Positions 7,482 to 14,937 of a stretch of DNA of 19,558 nt are shown one piece after another. The position numbers were made by a program, and so were the translations under genes. Source of the DNA: Oscillospiraceae bacterium (GTDB lineage: Bacteria; Bacillota; Clostridia; Oscillospirales; Ruminococcaceae). The notes beneath the pieces are model-generated. The model was not told the origin of the DNA. It saw only the letters and a program-made list of their open reading frames with translations, and ran no database searches. The DNA lies in NCBI GenBank assembly GCA_016296165.1, contig JAEDJV010000037.1:1-19558 (forward strand), written 5' to 3'. The stretch's first letter is position 1, and each line of letters begins with the position of its first letter.

Positions 7482-7487
7482 TGATTT
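7470..7487 (-). terminator. Palindrome over the overlapping stop codons of rpe and the mecA-like gene
   Basis: AAATCATT at 7470-7477 and AATGATTT at 7480-7487 form an 8-bp stem with a two-base spacer. Read leftward, the stem runs into six T residues, so it could act as a weak terminator for rpe inside the mecA-like coding region. Being AT-only apart from two pairs, it is marginal. Confidence 0.35.
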
Positions 7488-8117
7488 GACCGCCTCAGCC
7501 ATTGACGGAGAATTAAACAGATAACTGCCTGACACAAAAACATTTGCACCGGCTTTTCTGACAATATCAATAGTTTTGTTATTGATTCCTCCATCTACCT
7601 GAATATCAACATCAATATTTTTTTCTGTTATGTATTTTCTTAGTGTTTCTATCTTCGAAGCGGTTTCAGGAATAAATCCCTGACCTCCGAATCCAGGTTC
7701 AACTGTCATGATGAGTACCATATCAACCCTGTCAAGAAATCTGTAAATTTCCTCAACGGGAGTACCCGGTTTTACGGAAATACCCGCCTTTACACCCGCT
7801 TTTTTTATAGTGGAAATTGTTTCATCCGGATCTGAGTCACTTTCAACATGAAATGTTATCATGTTACTGCCTGCTTTGGCAAATGCATCTATATAGTCAA
7901 GCGGACTCTTAATCATGAGATGAACATCCAAAAAAATATCGGTGTATTTACTTATTTTTTCAAGAACAGGAAGTCCGAAAGAGATGTTGTTTACAAACTG
8001 TCCGTCCATAACATCAAAATGAAGCATGTCAACGTTATTTTCTTTAAGTCTGTCACATTCATCAGCAAGGTTAAGTAAATCAGCACCAAGAATTGAAGCG
8101 GATATATAAGTTTTCAA
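7473..8117 (-). CDS. rpe: Ribulose-phosphate 3-epimerase
   Basis: Rpe interconverts ribulose 5-phosphate and xylulose 5-phosphate in the pentose phosphate pathway in the cytosol. The 214-residue TIM barrel shows the family motifs: SASILGADLLNL at the start, HFDVMDGQFVNNISFG (residues 33-48), DVHLMI (65-70), TVEPGFGGQGF (138-148) and QVDGGIN (173-179). Metal and catalytic positions H33, D35, H66 and D175 are all present. Translation most likely starts at a TTG nine bases after a GGAGG site; a TTG three codons upstream touches that site and is rejected. The chosen start also gives the normal N-terminus. The gene has its own promoter at 8166-8194. In many Firmicutes rpe lies near cpgA and prkC; here it stands apart. 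Confidence 0.95.
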   Translation of the reverse strand: MKTYISASILGADLLNLADECDRLKENNVDMLHFDVMDGQFVNNISFGLPVLEKISKYTDIFLDVHLMIKSPLDYIDAFAKAGSNMITFHVESDSDPDETISTIKKAGVKAGISVKPGTPVEEIYRFLDRVDMVLIMTVEPGFGGQGFIPETASKIETLRKYITEKNIDVDIQVDGGINNKTIDIVRKAGANVFVSGSYLFNSPSMAEAVKSLK

Positions 8118-8126
8118 AAAAGTCAA

Positions 8127-8131
8127 CCTCC
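8127..8131 (-). promoter_or_regulatory. Shine-Dalgarno site deciding the rpe start
   Basis: GGAGG on the minus strand directly abuts a TTG at 8126 but lies nine bases before the TTG at 8117. The second is therefore the start. Confidence 0.8.
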
Positions 8132-8165
8132 AGAAAAACCAAAAAATTAAATTGCATACATATAT

Positions 8166-8194
8166 ATAATAACCTATTTTGGCTACAAGGTCAA
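8166..8194 (-). promoter_or_regulatory. Promoter of rpe
   Basis: TTGACC at 8189-8194 and TATTAT at 8166-8171 are separated by 17 bp. This gives an rpe leader of about 40 nt. It indicates that rpe does not depend on the stronger promoter further upstream at 8376-8404. Confidence 0.6.
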
Positions 8195-8224
8195 CAAAAA
8201 AAAAATATTTTTTTTATTAAAATT

Positions 8225-8369
8225 TAATTACAGTTATTTTTTATATAAAGGGAGAACGCCCTGCTCGTATGAACAGGGCGCCCTAAAGGAGATATGAGAA
8301 AAACACTATTTATAAGATAATATCGAAATTAAGTAAAGTAAGTTCTGCAATAACTGTATCCCTTACTAT
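8225..8369 (-). ncRNA. Candidate structured small RNA (or rpe upstream leader)
   Basis: This lies in the 398-base gap between the sseB-like gene and rpe. A perfect promoter (8376-8404) would start a transcript near 8369. Two structures are visible. First, a hairpin has arms 8257-8266 and 8271-8280 and a four-base loop; all ten pairs form only in minus-strand RNA, where one is G-U, whereas the plus strand would have a C-A mismatch. It is extended by AGGG/CCCU (8281-8284 with 8249-8252) across a four-base bulge. Second, a perfect 10-bp helix joins 8349-8358 to 8229-8238, enclosing the rest. A competing 6-bp hairpin (8337-8342 with 8362-8367) holds the 5' arm of that helix in its loop, so a pseudoknot is possible. 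The 3' end is not defined; T-rich DNA at 8196-8205 is a possible end. A 6S-like RNA or riboswitch is conceivable, but no known family is recognised. Confidence 0.5.
8306..8350 (-). CDS. Possible 14-codon leader peptide
   Basis: Within the candidate RNA, a TTG at 8350 follows AAGGG by nine bases and opens a 14-codon frame ending in TAG. The predicted peptide is hydrophobic (MQNLLYLISILSYK). It overlaps the 5' arm of the long-range helix, so translation would affect folding. A frame this short arises easily by chance, so it is listed only as a possibility. Confidence 0.15.
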   Translation of the reverse strand: MQNLLYLISILSYK

Positions 8370-8375
8370 GAGTAT

Positions 8376-8404
8376 ATTATAACACATAAAAAAGCACTTG
8401 TCAA
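8376..8404 (-). promoter_or_regulatory. Consensus sigma-A promoter in the sseB-like/rpe gap
   Basis: TTGACA at 8399-8404 and TATAAT at 8376-8381 are exactly 17 bp apart on the minus strand. This matches the strength of the rRNA-type and tRNA promoters in the window and exceeds that of the protein-gene promoters here. It reads into the structured region and then towards rpe. Confidence 0.85.
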
Positions 8405-8515
8405 TATAGTTTAATAAAATCCATAAAAAATATTATCGATATGTATATTTGCACAAAAACTTAGCTTATTTATAAGGTACATTAACAACGAACTGTACAA
8501 AAATATGATTTTTTA

Positions 8516-9325
8516 CTATCTTGTATAGAATGGTTCTCTGTTTTCAACTGCTTTTTTACCGAACTCATCAGTAAATCCAGCGATAGACAATGACATTCCT
8601 TCAAGATGAGGTTTTGCCGCCTGTGCAATGGTTTCAAAGAGATTATTTCTTAATTCTTTTAGCTGTTCATCAGTTGTTCCATCCGGAATATCATGATCAA
8701 CAATAACGAGAAAACTTACAGTTTCTCCTCTTTTCATCATCTGAATATATGCTTTTTCAATTGTTCCGTTTTCTTTAAAGAAATCTATGAGTGCATTTTC
8801 AAGATTTTCAGGATGTTTTTTCAGGTCTGATATATATATCTGGGTATTATTTTTTTCGTCAATAGCCGACTTAAGTCCGCCAATTAGCTGGTTGGAAAGA
8901 ATAATGTTTGAACCAAAAGGATCGATAACCACACCGCTGATATTATTCGGGTCAGAAGCCACAAAATTAATATATCTGTCGAAATTTCCAACAACAGTCT
9001 GAAGTTTTTCTTCCTCTCTCCATTTGCGAACTTCATCAAGGCTTGTGAAAGCAGGTAAGTACTTTGTTCCGTCTTCGCTTGAAAGCATCATAAAACTTAC
9101 CCTGACTTCACCGTTTGAAGGTTTAGATTCATCAGCTATTACAAATTCACCGTTTTCATCCTTTACCTCTATTATTGCCGGAGAAATGAAAGTTGCTTTT
9201 CTTAACTCAGAAATAAACTTTGCTTCTGCTTCCTGGGTTTTCTTTTCTTTCATCTCATACATTGCATATACAAGTGCTGGATTTTCAATCTCTGAAGGCT
9301 TAAGTCTTTTATTTTCTTCGCTCAT
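8516..9325 (-). CDS. SseB-family protein
   Basis: The product is 269 residues, soluble, without signal peptide or membrane helix. Residues about 35-135 fit the SseB N-terminal domain, with KFISELRKATFISPAIIE, an acidic loop, VSFMMLSSEDGTKYLPAFTS and a segment ending near NFDRYINFVAS and GVVIDPFGSNIILS. Residues about 160-255 fit the SseB C-terminal domain, with IYISDLKKHPENLENALIDF, IEKAYIQMMKRGETVSFLVI and an ending near EGMSLSIAGF. The name comes from enhanced serine sensitivity in E. coli; the molecular role is not established. GAGGTG lies just before the ATG. The gene has its own promoter at 9381-9410 and stands alone between pfkA and rpe. No clear terminator follows it before 8404. Confidence 0.78.
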   Translation of the reverse strand: MSEENKRLKPSEIENPALVYAMYEMKEKKTQEAEAKFISELRKATFISPAIIEVKDENGEFVIADESKPSNGEVRVSFMMLSSEDGTKYLPAFTSLDEVRKWREEEKLQTVVGNFDRYINFVASDPNNISGVVIDPFGSNIILSNQLIGGLKSAIDEKNNTQIYISDLKKHPENLENALIDFFKENGTIEKAYIQMMKRGETVSFLVIVDHDIPDGTTDEQLKELRNNLFETIAQAAKPHLEGMSLSIAGFTDEFGKKAVENREPFYTR

Positions 9326-9380
9326 TTTTTCACCTCATAAAATTTAATTTAGTAAAAGTATCTTTTAAACTATCTTATTA

Positions 9381-9410
9381 ATTTTAACATTGATTTTACT
9401 TATATGTCAA
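9381..9410 (-). promoter_or_regulatory. Promoter of the sseB-like gene
   Basis: TTGACA at 9405-9410 is followed by TAAAAT at 9381-9386 with 18 bp between, or by the overlapping TTAAAA with 17 bp. It leads to a leader of about 50 nt before the GAGGTG ribosome site. Confidence 0.6.
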
Positions 9411-9455
9411 GTGTTTTCACAAATCTTTTAACATACGTTTTTTTACATTTATAAA

Positions 9456-9490
9456 TTAATACCCCTGAAGAAATCCTTCAGGGGTATTAA
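9456..9490 (-). terminator. Long hairpin after pfkA
   Basis: A perfect 15-bp inverted repeat (9456-9470 and 9476-9490) with a five-base loop lies 26 bases after the pfkA stop. The stem has a CCCCTGAAG core. The run after it on the minus strand is only moderately T-rich, so it may work partly as a 3'-end stabiliser. Confidence 0.75.
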
Positions 9491-9516
9491 ACTATAAGAA
9501 AAAAATATTATTTTAA

Positions 9517-10479
9517 TCAGATTGCAATTTCTCTTGCAATTTTGTGAAGTTCTTCTTCGTATGGCTTTTTCATTGAGAGAGCTTCCTGGATATCAAAGTC
9601 AACAATCTTGCCAGCCTGCATACCAACAACTCTGTTTCCGATACCCTGTTCAAGGAGTTCAACAGCATAATGTCCCATCTGGCTTGCTACAACTCTGTCT
9701 CTTAATGTCGGAGAACCGCCGCGCTGTACGTGACCAAGAACCGTAGCTCTTGCTTCAATACCTGTCTTTTCCTGAAGAACCTGAGCTATATCAGCTGAAT
9801 GACCAACGCCTTCTGCAACTACAATAATAAAATGCTGCTTTCCTGTTTTTCTCGTTTCAAGCATTTTCTTGGCAATATCATCAAGATCGTAAGGCATTTC
9901 CTTTGTGATAATCTCTGTAGCACCACATGCGATACCTGTATTAACTGCGATATAACCAGCGTTTCTTCCCATTACTTCAACAACGCTGCAACGGTCATGT
10001 GACTGAGCTGTATCTCTGATCTTATCTACCATATCAAGAGCTGTATTCATAGCTGTATCGTAACCGATAGTATATTCTGTGCATGCGATATCGTTATCAA
10101 TTGTACCAGGAAGACCAATACAAAGAATTCCCTTTGCAGAAAGATCAGCAGCACCTCTGAATGAACCGTCACCGCCAATAACAACAATACCTTCAAGACC
10201 GATTTCTTTACACTTTTCAACAGCCTTGTCCACACCTTCAGATGTTCTGAATTCAGGACATCTTGCTGTATAAAGACAAGTACCACCCTTCTGAAGTATA
10301 TCTGAAACAGTACGTTCTGTCATCTCAATAATATCACCATTGATAAGGCCGTTGTATCCTCTTCTGATACCATAAACCTTCATTCCTCTGCTGATGGCTG
10401 TTCTTGTAACTGCACGAACTGCAGCATTCATTCCTGGCGCATCTCCACCGCTTGTTAAAACACCAATAGTTTTTATCAT
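9517..10479 (-). CDS. pfkA: ATP-dependent 6-phosphofructokinase
   Basis: PfkA phosphorylates fructose 6-phosphate to fructose 1,6-bisphosphate, the committed step of glycolysis, in the cytosol. The 320-residue length is that of bacterial PfkA. Visible motifs are VLTSGGDAPGMNAAVRA (residues 7-23), the nucleotide site IGGDGSFRGA (101-110), the catalytic GTIDND (125-130, with D128), and VMGRNAGYIA further on. Glycine rather than aspartate in GGDGS points to ATP and not pyrophosphate as donor. The start is the ATG nine bases after GGAG; an ATG five codons upstream overlaps that GGAG and is not used. The gene follows dnaE by about 110 bases but has its own promoter. This dnaE-pfkA order is common in clostridia. 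Confidence 0.97.
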   Translation of the reverse strand: MIKTIGVLTSGGDAPGMNAAVRAVTRTAISRGMKVYGIRRGYNGLINGDIIEMTERTVSDILQKGGTCLYTARCPEFRTSEGVDKAVEKCKEIGLEGIVVIGGDGSFRGAADLSAKGILCIGLPGTIDNDIACTEYTIGYDTAMNTALDMVDKIRDTAQSHDRCSVVEVMGRNAGYIAVNTGIACGATEIITKEMPYDLDDIAKKMLETRKTGKQHFIIVVAEGVGHSADIAQVLQEKTGIEARATVLGHVQRGGSPTLRDRVVASQMGHYAVELLEQGIGNRVVGMQAGKIVDFDIQEALSMKKPYEEELHKIAREIAI

Positions 10480-10488
10480 ATTAAAATA

Positions 10489-10492
10489 CTCC
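10489..10492 (-). promoter_or_regulatory. Shine-Dalgarno site deciding the pfkA start
   Basis: GGAG lies nine bases before the ATG at 10479. The upstream in-frame ATG at 10494 overlaps this site and has only a weak match before it. Confidence 0.75.
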
Positions 10493-10544
10493 ATTCTGCC
10501 AACCGGCCTATTATATTTTTTCTATAAAAAAATCACTACTATAT

Positions 10545-10572
10545 ATTTTACTACATTTATTAAGTTTGTCAA
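10545..10572 (-). promoter_or_regulatory. Promoter of pfkA
   Basis: TTGACA at 10567-10572 and TAAAAT at 10545-10550 are 16 bp apart, beginning 17 bases past the dnaE stop. The leader would be about 60 nt. No terminator is seen between dnaE and this promoter, so read-through from the upstream operon is also possible. Confidence 0.65.
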
Positions 10573-10588
10573 GACCTAAAAGAAAACA

Positions 10589-13500
10589 TTATGAAATTAA
10601 TGCTATGTTCTCCTCAGATAATATGGAACAAAGTTTTTTGTAACTTTCGTTATCAAGTTCTATTCTGTTGTTTGTCTTTGATGAGATTATTTTCTTAACA
10701 TCAGAAAGGTAATAGCAAACCTGTGTATTGCCAGAGCCGGAAAAATTAAGATTTGCTGAAAGCTCCGCAATCTTTTCACTGGTAGTATTAATACATAACC
10801 GTTTTCTTTTAATCATCGTCATAAATTCATCTTCACTAAAAATTGAATCTGCTAATATTGTTTTACTGTTTTCCTTCAGGGAGATTGTACCTGTAATATA
10901 TACAATCCAGCCGTCTTTAAGATTTTTTCCATATGCTGAAATAACTTTTGGAAAAACGACACACTCAATAACTCCGCTGATATCCTCAACAGAAACAAAA
11001 CACATCTTGTCACCCTTTTTGGTCACATGCTGTTTTATTCCTGTAATTGTTCCTAAGACTGATACAGTAGACTGATCGGGATATTTTAAAGAAGTATTAT
11101 CCAAAATTGCGCTGACATCAGGAATTCTCAGAAGTTTCTGATATATTGAAAACTGCATAAGAGGATGTCCGGACATATACATTCCTGTTGCTTCTTTTTC
11201 CATAATAAGAATTTCCCGCATAGGATATTCTTCGGTTTCAGGTATATCAGGTTCAGAATTTCCTGTTGTTTCTCCGAATAAATCAAGCTGACCGTCTATC
11301 ATTCCAAAAGATTGGTCTGAAGAAATGAACATTTCCAGATTTTCTATCATCTGTCTTCTGTTATATCCCATACCGTCCAAAGCACCTGCCATTATAAGGC
11401 TTTCTGTCATTCGTCTGCTTAATCCGATTTTTTTATTTCTTAAAGAAAAATCCCTCAGAGAAGTGTATCTTCCGTTTACATTTCTCTCTGAAATAATTCC
11501 TTCAACTACAGTTCTACCGATATTTTTTATCGCTGACAGACCAAATCTGATTCCTTCATCGACTACTGTAAAATCAATACAGCTTTCATTTACTGATGGT
11601 TTAATTATTTTAACACCATACGATTCACATTCGTTCATATACTCCATGAGTTTTCCGCTGTTATTTCCAAGACAGCTGGTCATTAATGAAGCCATATACT
11701 CCTTGAAAAAATGACATTTCAGAAATGCAGTCTGATATGATAAATATGCATATGCAGCAGCATGTGATTTATTAAAAGCATATGAAGCGAATGCTGAGAT
11801 TTTCTCAAACAACTCTCCGGCTGCTTTTTCCGGAACCCCTGCCCTGACCGCACCATGACAGTTTTCATTTCCATAGATAAACGTCTTTCGTTCCCTCTCC
11901 ATCACATCATGCTTTTTCTTTGCCATAGCACGTCTTACTATGTCGGCTCCGCCATATGAGTAACCAGCAAGTTTCCTGAAAATCTCCATAACCTGTTCCT
12001 GATAAACTATGCATCCGTATGTAACATCAAGAATTTCTTTAAGAAGTGGAGTTTCATAATGTATCAGCTCAGGATTGTTTTTATTTTGTATATAAACCGG
12101 AATTGAATCCATTGGTCCTGGTCTGTAGAGAGCTAAAGCGGCAGTCAGATCTTCAATGCTTCCAGGTTTTAGTTTCAGAAGGAGCGAACGTATTCCCTGA
12201 CTTTCAAACTGGAACACTCCAAGAGTCTCACCGCGGGACAACATCTTATATACAGCTGAGTCATCATCGGGAATTTTATTAATATCCAGGTTTATTCCCT
12301 TTTCCCTAATTTTCTTTACGCAGTTACTTATGATAGTCAGATTTCTCAGTGCGAGAAAATCAATTTTTAAAATACCGAGACTTTCGAGAATTGCCATAGG
12401 ATACTGTGTAGTAACAAAATCTCTGCTGACTCTAAGAGGCACAAAGTTACTGAGAGGTGCACTTGCAAGTACTATTCCGGCAGCATGTATTGAGGTATTA
12501 CGGGGCATACCTTCAATTTTTCTTGCCATATCAATAAGTTTTCTGACGGAAGAATCTGATTCATAAAGTTTTTTTAATTCTTCTTCTCTGTCGAGCGCCT
12601 TATCGATAGTCATATTTAATTCGGAAGAAATAAGTCTGGCTGTCCTGTCACATATGTTATACGGAATACCCATTACCCTTCCCGCGTCACGTACTGAACT
12701 CCTTGCAAGCATCGTATCAAAAGTAATGATCTGAGCCACCCGGTCACTACCGTATTTTTCTGTAACATAGGCTATAACTTCTGCACGTCTTTCGACACAG
12801 AAATCTATATCAAAATCAGGCATGCTTACTCGTTCCGGATTAAGAAAACGTTCAAAAATCAGATTGTACTTGATAGGATCTATAGCTGTTATCCCTATGC
12901 AGTAAGCACATATGCTTCCGGCACCGGATCCTCTTCCCGGTCCGACGGGGATATGATTTTCATGCGCAAACCGGATAAAATCCCATACTATGAGATAATA
13001 ATCAACATATCCCATCTGAGAGATTACTTCTATCTCGTACTGCATACGTTCAACTGCCTTTTTATCAGGGTTATCTCCGTATTTTTCCTTAAGTCCGTTC
13101 ATACAGAGATTACGGAAAAATATATTTCTGTCTTCACCTGAATCCAGAATGAATTCGGGCAGTTTTGTTTTGCCAAATTCAATGCTGACATTACATCTGT
13201 CTGCAATTTTTACTGTATTTTCAACAGCCTGCGGAACAGTCCTGAAAATATCATACATCTCCTGAGTACTTTTCATGTAAAACTCATCATTTGGAAAAGA
13301 CATTGATGATGGTTCTTCAAGAGTAGTATTTGTCTGAATGCAAAGAAGGACTTTCTGTACCTTCGAATCTTCCCTGGAAATATAATGAACGTCATTCGTA
13401 GCAACCAGAGGTATTCCAGTCTCTGAGGATATCCTCATAAGCGAAGGCAGAATTCTTACCTGATCCTGAATGCCATGATTCTGGACTTCAATAAAGAAAT

Positions 13501-14008
13501 TATCATCTCCAAAAATACTCCGGTAATCCAGTGCAGCCTTCTTGGCTCCGTCATAATCTCCGTCAAGCAGTTTCGAAGCTATTTCACCGGCGGTACATGC
13601 AGACAGACATATAAGACCTTCATGATACTTTTCCAGAAGTTCTCGGTCAACTCTCGGCTTATTGTAAAACCCACTAATAAATGCTTCAGAAACAATCTTC
13701 ATAAGATTGTGATATCCGATATTATTTTCACATAAAAGAATCAGATGATACGGAGAAGAATCGCACTTGTGTTCTCTGTCAAACCGCGTACGTCTTGCTT
13801 TATAAACTTCACATCCAATAACAGGTTTTATGCCTGACTTTTTTGCTTCATTATAAAAATCAATCACACCATACATAACGCCATGATCGGTAATTGCAAC
13901 TGATTTTTGTCCGAGCTCTTCTGCTTTCCTGATTATCTCCTTTATTCTGCAGGCGCCATCAAGAAGACTATATTCACTATGGAGATGAAGATGCACAAAT
14001 TCATTCAT
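10589..14008 (-). CDS. dnaE: DNA polymerase III alpha subunit, DnaE type
   Basis: DnaE is a C-family replicative polymerase; in Firmicutes it extends primers before handing over to PolC. The 1139-residue product has an N-terminal PHP domain (about 4-210) and a polymerase core with GPGRGSGAGS (356-365), the catalytic PDFDIDF (397-403) and KIDFLALRNL (549-558, D550). An HAAGIVLA motif (508-515) follows, then helix-hairpin-helix modules and an OB fold near residues 980-1050 (SVLGTITGIKQHVTKKGDKM). PHP metal ligands appear complete: H8, H10, D17, H42, E67, H88, C138, D206, H208. It has no exonuclease insertion, so it is not PolC. The start overlaps the whiA stop by eight bases with only a weak ribosome site, suggesting translational coupling. 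It is the last gene of the hprK operon. Confidence 0.96.
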   Translation of the reverse strand: MNEFVHLHLHSEYSLLDGACRIKEIIRKAEELGQKSVAITDHGVMYGVIDFYNEAKKSGIKPVIGCEVYKARRTRFDREHKCDSSPYHLILLCENNIGYHNLMKIVSEAFISGFYNKPRVDRELLEKYHEGLICLSACTAGEIASKLLDGDYDGAKKAALDYRSIFGDDNFFIEVQNHGIQDQVRILPSLMRISSETGIPLVATNDVHYISREDSKVQKVLLCIQTNTTLEEPSSMSFPNDEFYMKSTQEMYDIFRTVPQAVENTVKIADRCNVSIEFGKTKLPEFILDSGEDRNIFFRNLCMNGLKEKYGDNPDKKAVERMQYEIEVISQMGYVDYYLIVWDFIRFAHENHIPVGPGRGSGAGSICAYCIGITAIDPIKYNLIFERFLNPERVSMPDFDIDFCVERRAEVIAYVTEKYGSDRVAQIITFDTMLARSSVRDAGRVMGIPYNICDRTARLISSELNMTIDKALDREEELKKLYESDSSVRKLIDMARKIEGMPRNTSIHAAGIVLASAPLSNFVPLRVSRDFVTTQYPMAILESLGILKIDFLALRNLTIISNCVKKIREKGINLDINKIPDDDSAVYKMLSRGETLGVFQFESQGIRSLLLKLKPGSIEDLTAALALYRPGPMDSIPVYIQNKNNPELIHYETPLLKEILDVTYGCIVYQEQVMEIFRKLAGYSYGGADIVRRAMAKKKHDVMERERKTFIYGNENCHGAVRAGVPEKAAGELFEKISAFASYAFNKSHAAAYAYLSYQTAFLKCHFFKEYMASLMTSCLGNNSGKLMEYMNECESYGVKIIKPSVNESCIDFTVVDEGIRFGLSAIKNIGRTVVEGIISERNVNGRYTSLRDFSLRNKKIGLSRRMTESLIMAGALDGMGYNRRQMIENLEMFISSDQSFGMIDGQLDLFGETTGNSEPDIPETEEYPMREILIMEKEATGMYMSGHPLMQFSIYQKLLRIPDVSAILDNTSLKYPDQSTVSVLGTITGIKQHVTKKGDKMCFVSVEDISGVIECVVFPKVISAYGKNLKDGWIVYITGTISLKENSKTILADSIFSEDEFMTMIKRKRLCINTTSEKIAELSANLNFSGSGNTQVCYYLSDVKKIISSKTNNRIELDNESYKKLCSILSEENIALIS

Positions 14009-14921
14009 TTTTACTCATCTCTTCCCTGATACCATCAGCAATCTGCTTAATTCTTTTCAAACGATGGTTCACGCCGGAACGCCCTATAGGCGGATCAAGT
14101 ATTTCCCCCAGATCATTAAGGCTGTATTCCGGATTATCCAGACGGGCTTCAGCAATCTCTCTGAGAGTATCCGGAAGCGAATCCAGTCCCATAACGCTTT
14201 CTATAAGCTTTATATCCTGAGCCTGTCTGACAGATGCTGCACTTGTCTTGTTCAGATTAGCCATATCGCAGTTTCTTACGCGATTAACTCTGTTTCGCAC
14301 ATCCTTAAGAATCTTGATATTTATTATTTCCAAAGTTGAACTCTGTGCCCCCATAAAAGTCAGAAGATCTTCAATGTTTTCACTTTCCTTAATATAGAGA
14401 ACGGCATTGTTTTTTCTTACAGCCTTTTTCACCGAAAATCCTATTGAATTAAGAATTGTAAAAAGATCATCACATAACTGCTCTGAATTAATAACGAATT
14501 CAAGATGGTATCCGCTTTCAGGATTAGTAATACTTCCGCAGCTTAGAAACACCCCTGCGATAAAATTGGACAAACTATTGTTATCGATATTTTTCAGATC
14601 AATTTCTCTTTTTTCTGCATCAATCTTAAATGTTTCAGTAACTTTTCTGACTGATTCTGAATCAGAGACCACAAAAGAATGCAAGGATGTTCCGTTTTTC
14701 CTTTCGATAACATCCTTGCTGATTGTAACTGAACCTTTAAATATTTCATTCATCAATGAAACAAAGACGTCTGCTACCTCTGCACTTTCAGACTGAAAAC
14801 AAATCTCGTCATCTGTTATTTTGTTGCAGAAAATAATCAACCCGTATAAACATGCATATTTTTTATCTTTATCAGTAACGGCAGAAATAAGTTCTGCCTT
14901 TACCTCATTTGAAAATGACAA
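14001..14921 (-). CDS. whiA: DNA-binding protein WhiA
   Basis: WhiA is a DNA-binding protein tied to sporulation in actinobacteria and to division and chromosome segregation in Bacillus. The 306-residue product has the family layout: a typical MSFSNEVKAEL N-terminus, a LAGLIDADG-type endonuclease fold without catalytic function (FIAGVFLSCGSITNPESGYH at about 115-134), the linker motif RNRVNRVRNCDMANLNKT, and a C-terminal helix-turn-helix with SLNDLGEILDPPIGRSGVNH (about 266-285). Translation starts at TTG; the conserved N-terminus and a GAGGTG site five bases upstream support this. It begins 16 bases after rapZ and overlaps dnaE by eight bases. The yvcK gene, normally between rapZ and whiA, is absent here. 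Confidence 0.95.
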   Translation of the reverse strand: MSFSNEVKAELISAVTDKDKKYACLYGLIIFCNKITDDEICFQSESAEVADVFVSLMNEIFKGSVTISKDVIERKNGTSLHSFVVSDSESVRKVTETFKIDAEKREIDLKNIDNNSLSNFIAGVFLSCGSITNPESGYHLEFVINSEQLCDDLFTILNSIGFSVKKAVRKNNAVLYIKESENIEDLLTFMGAQSSTLEIINIKILKDVRNRVNRVRNCDMANLNKTSAASVRQAQDIKLIESVMGLDSLPDTLREIAEARLDNPEYSLNDLGEILDPPIGRSGVNHRLKRIKQIADGIREEMSKNE

Positions 14922-14937
14922 TTCTACACCTCATAAC

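Noticed and set aside
8281..8309. Plus-strand AAAGGAG followed by ATG in the sseB-rpe gap
   Set aside because: The spacing is only about two bases and the frame ends after eight codons; the structural evidence favours minus-strand transcription.
10047..10286. 79-codon minus-strand frame inside pfkA
   Set aside because: It is a shifted frame of the conserved pfkA sequence with no independent support.
9521..10494. Pyrophosphate-dependent phosphofructokinase
   Set aside because: The nucleotide-site motif is GGDGS with glycine, which fits ATP use; PPi enzymes carry an aspartate there.
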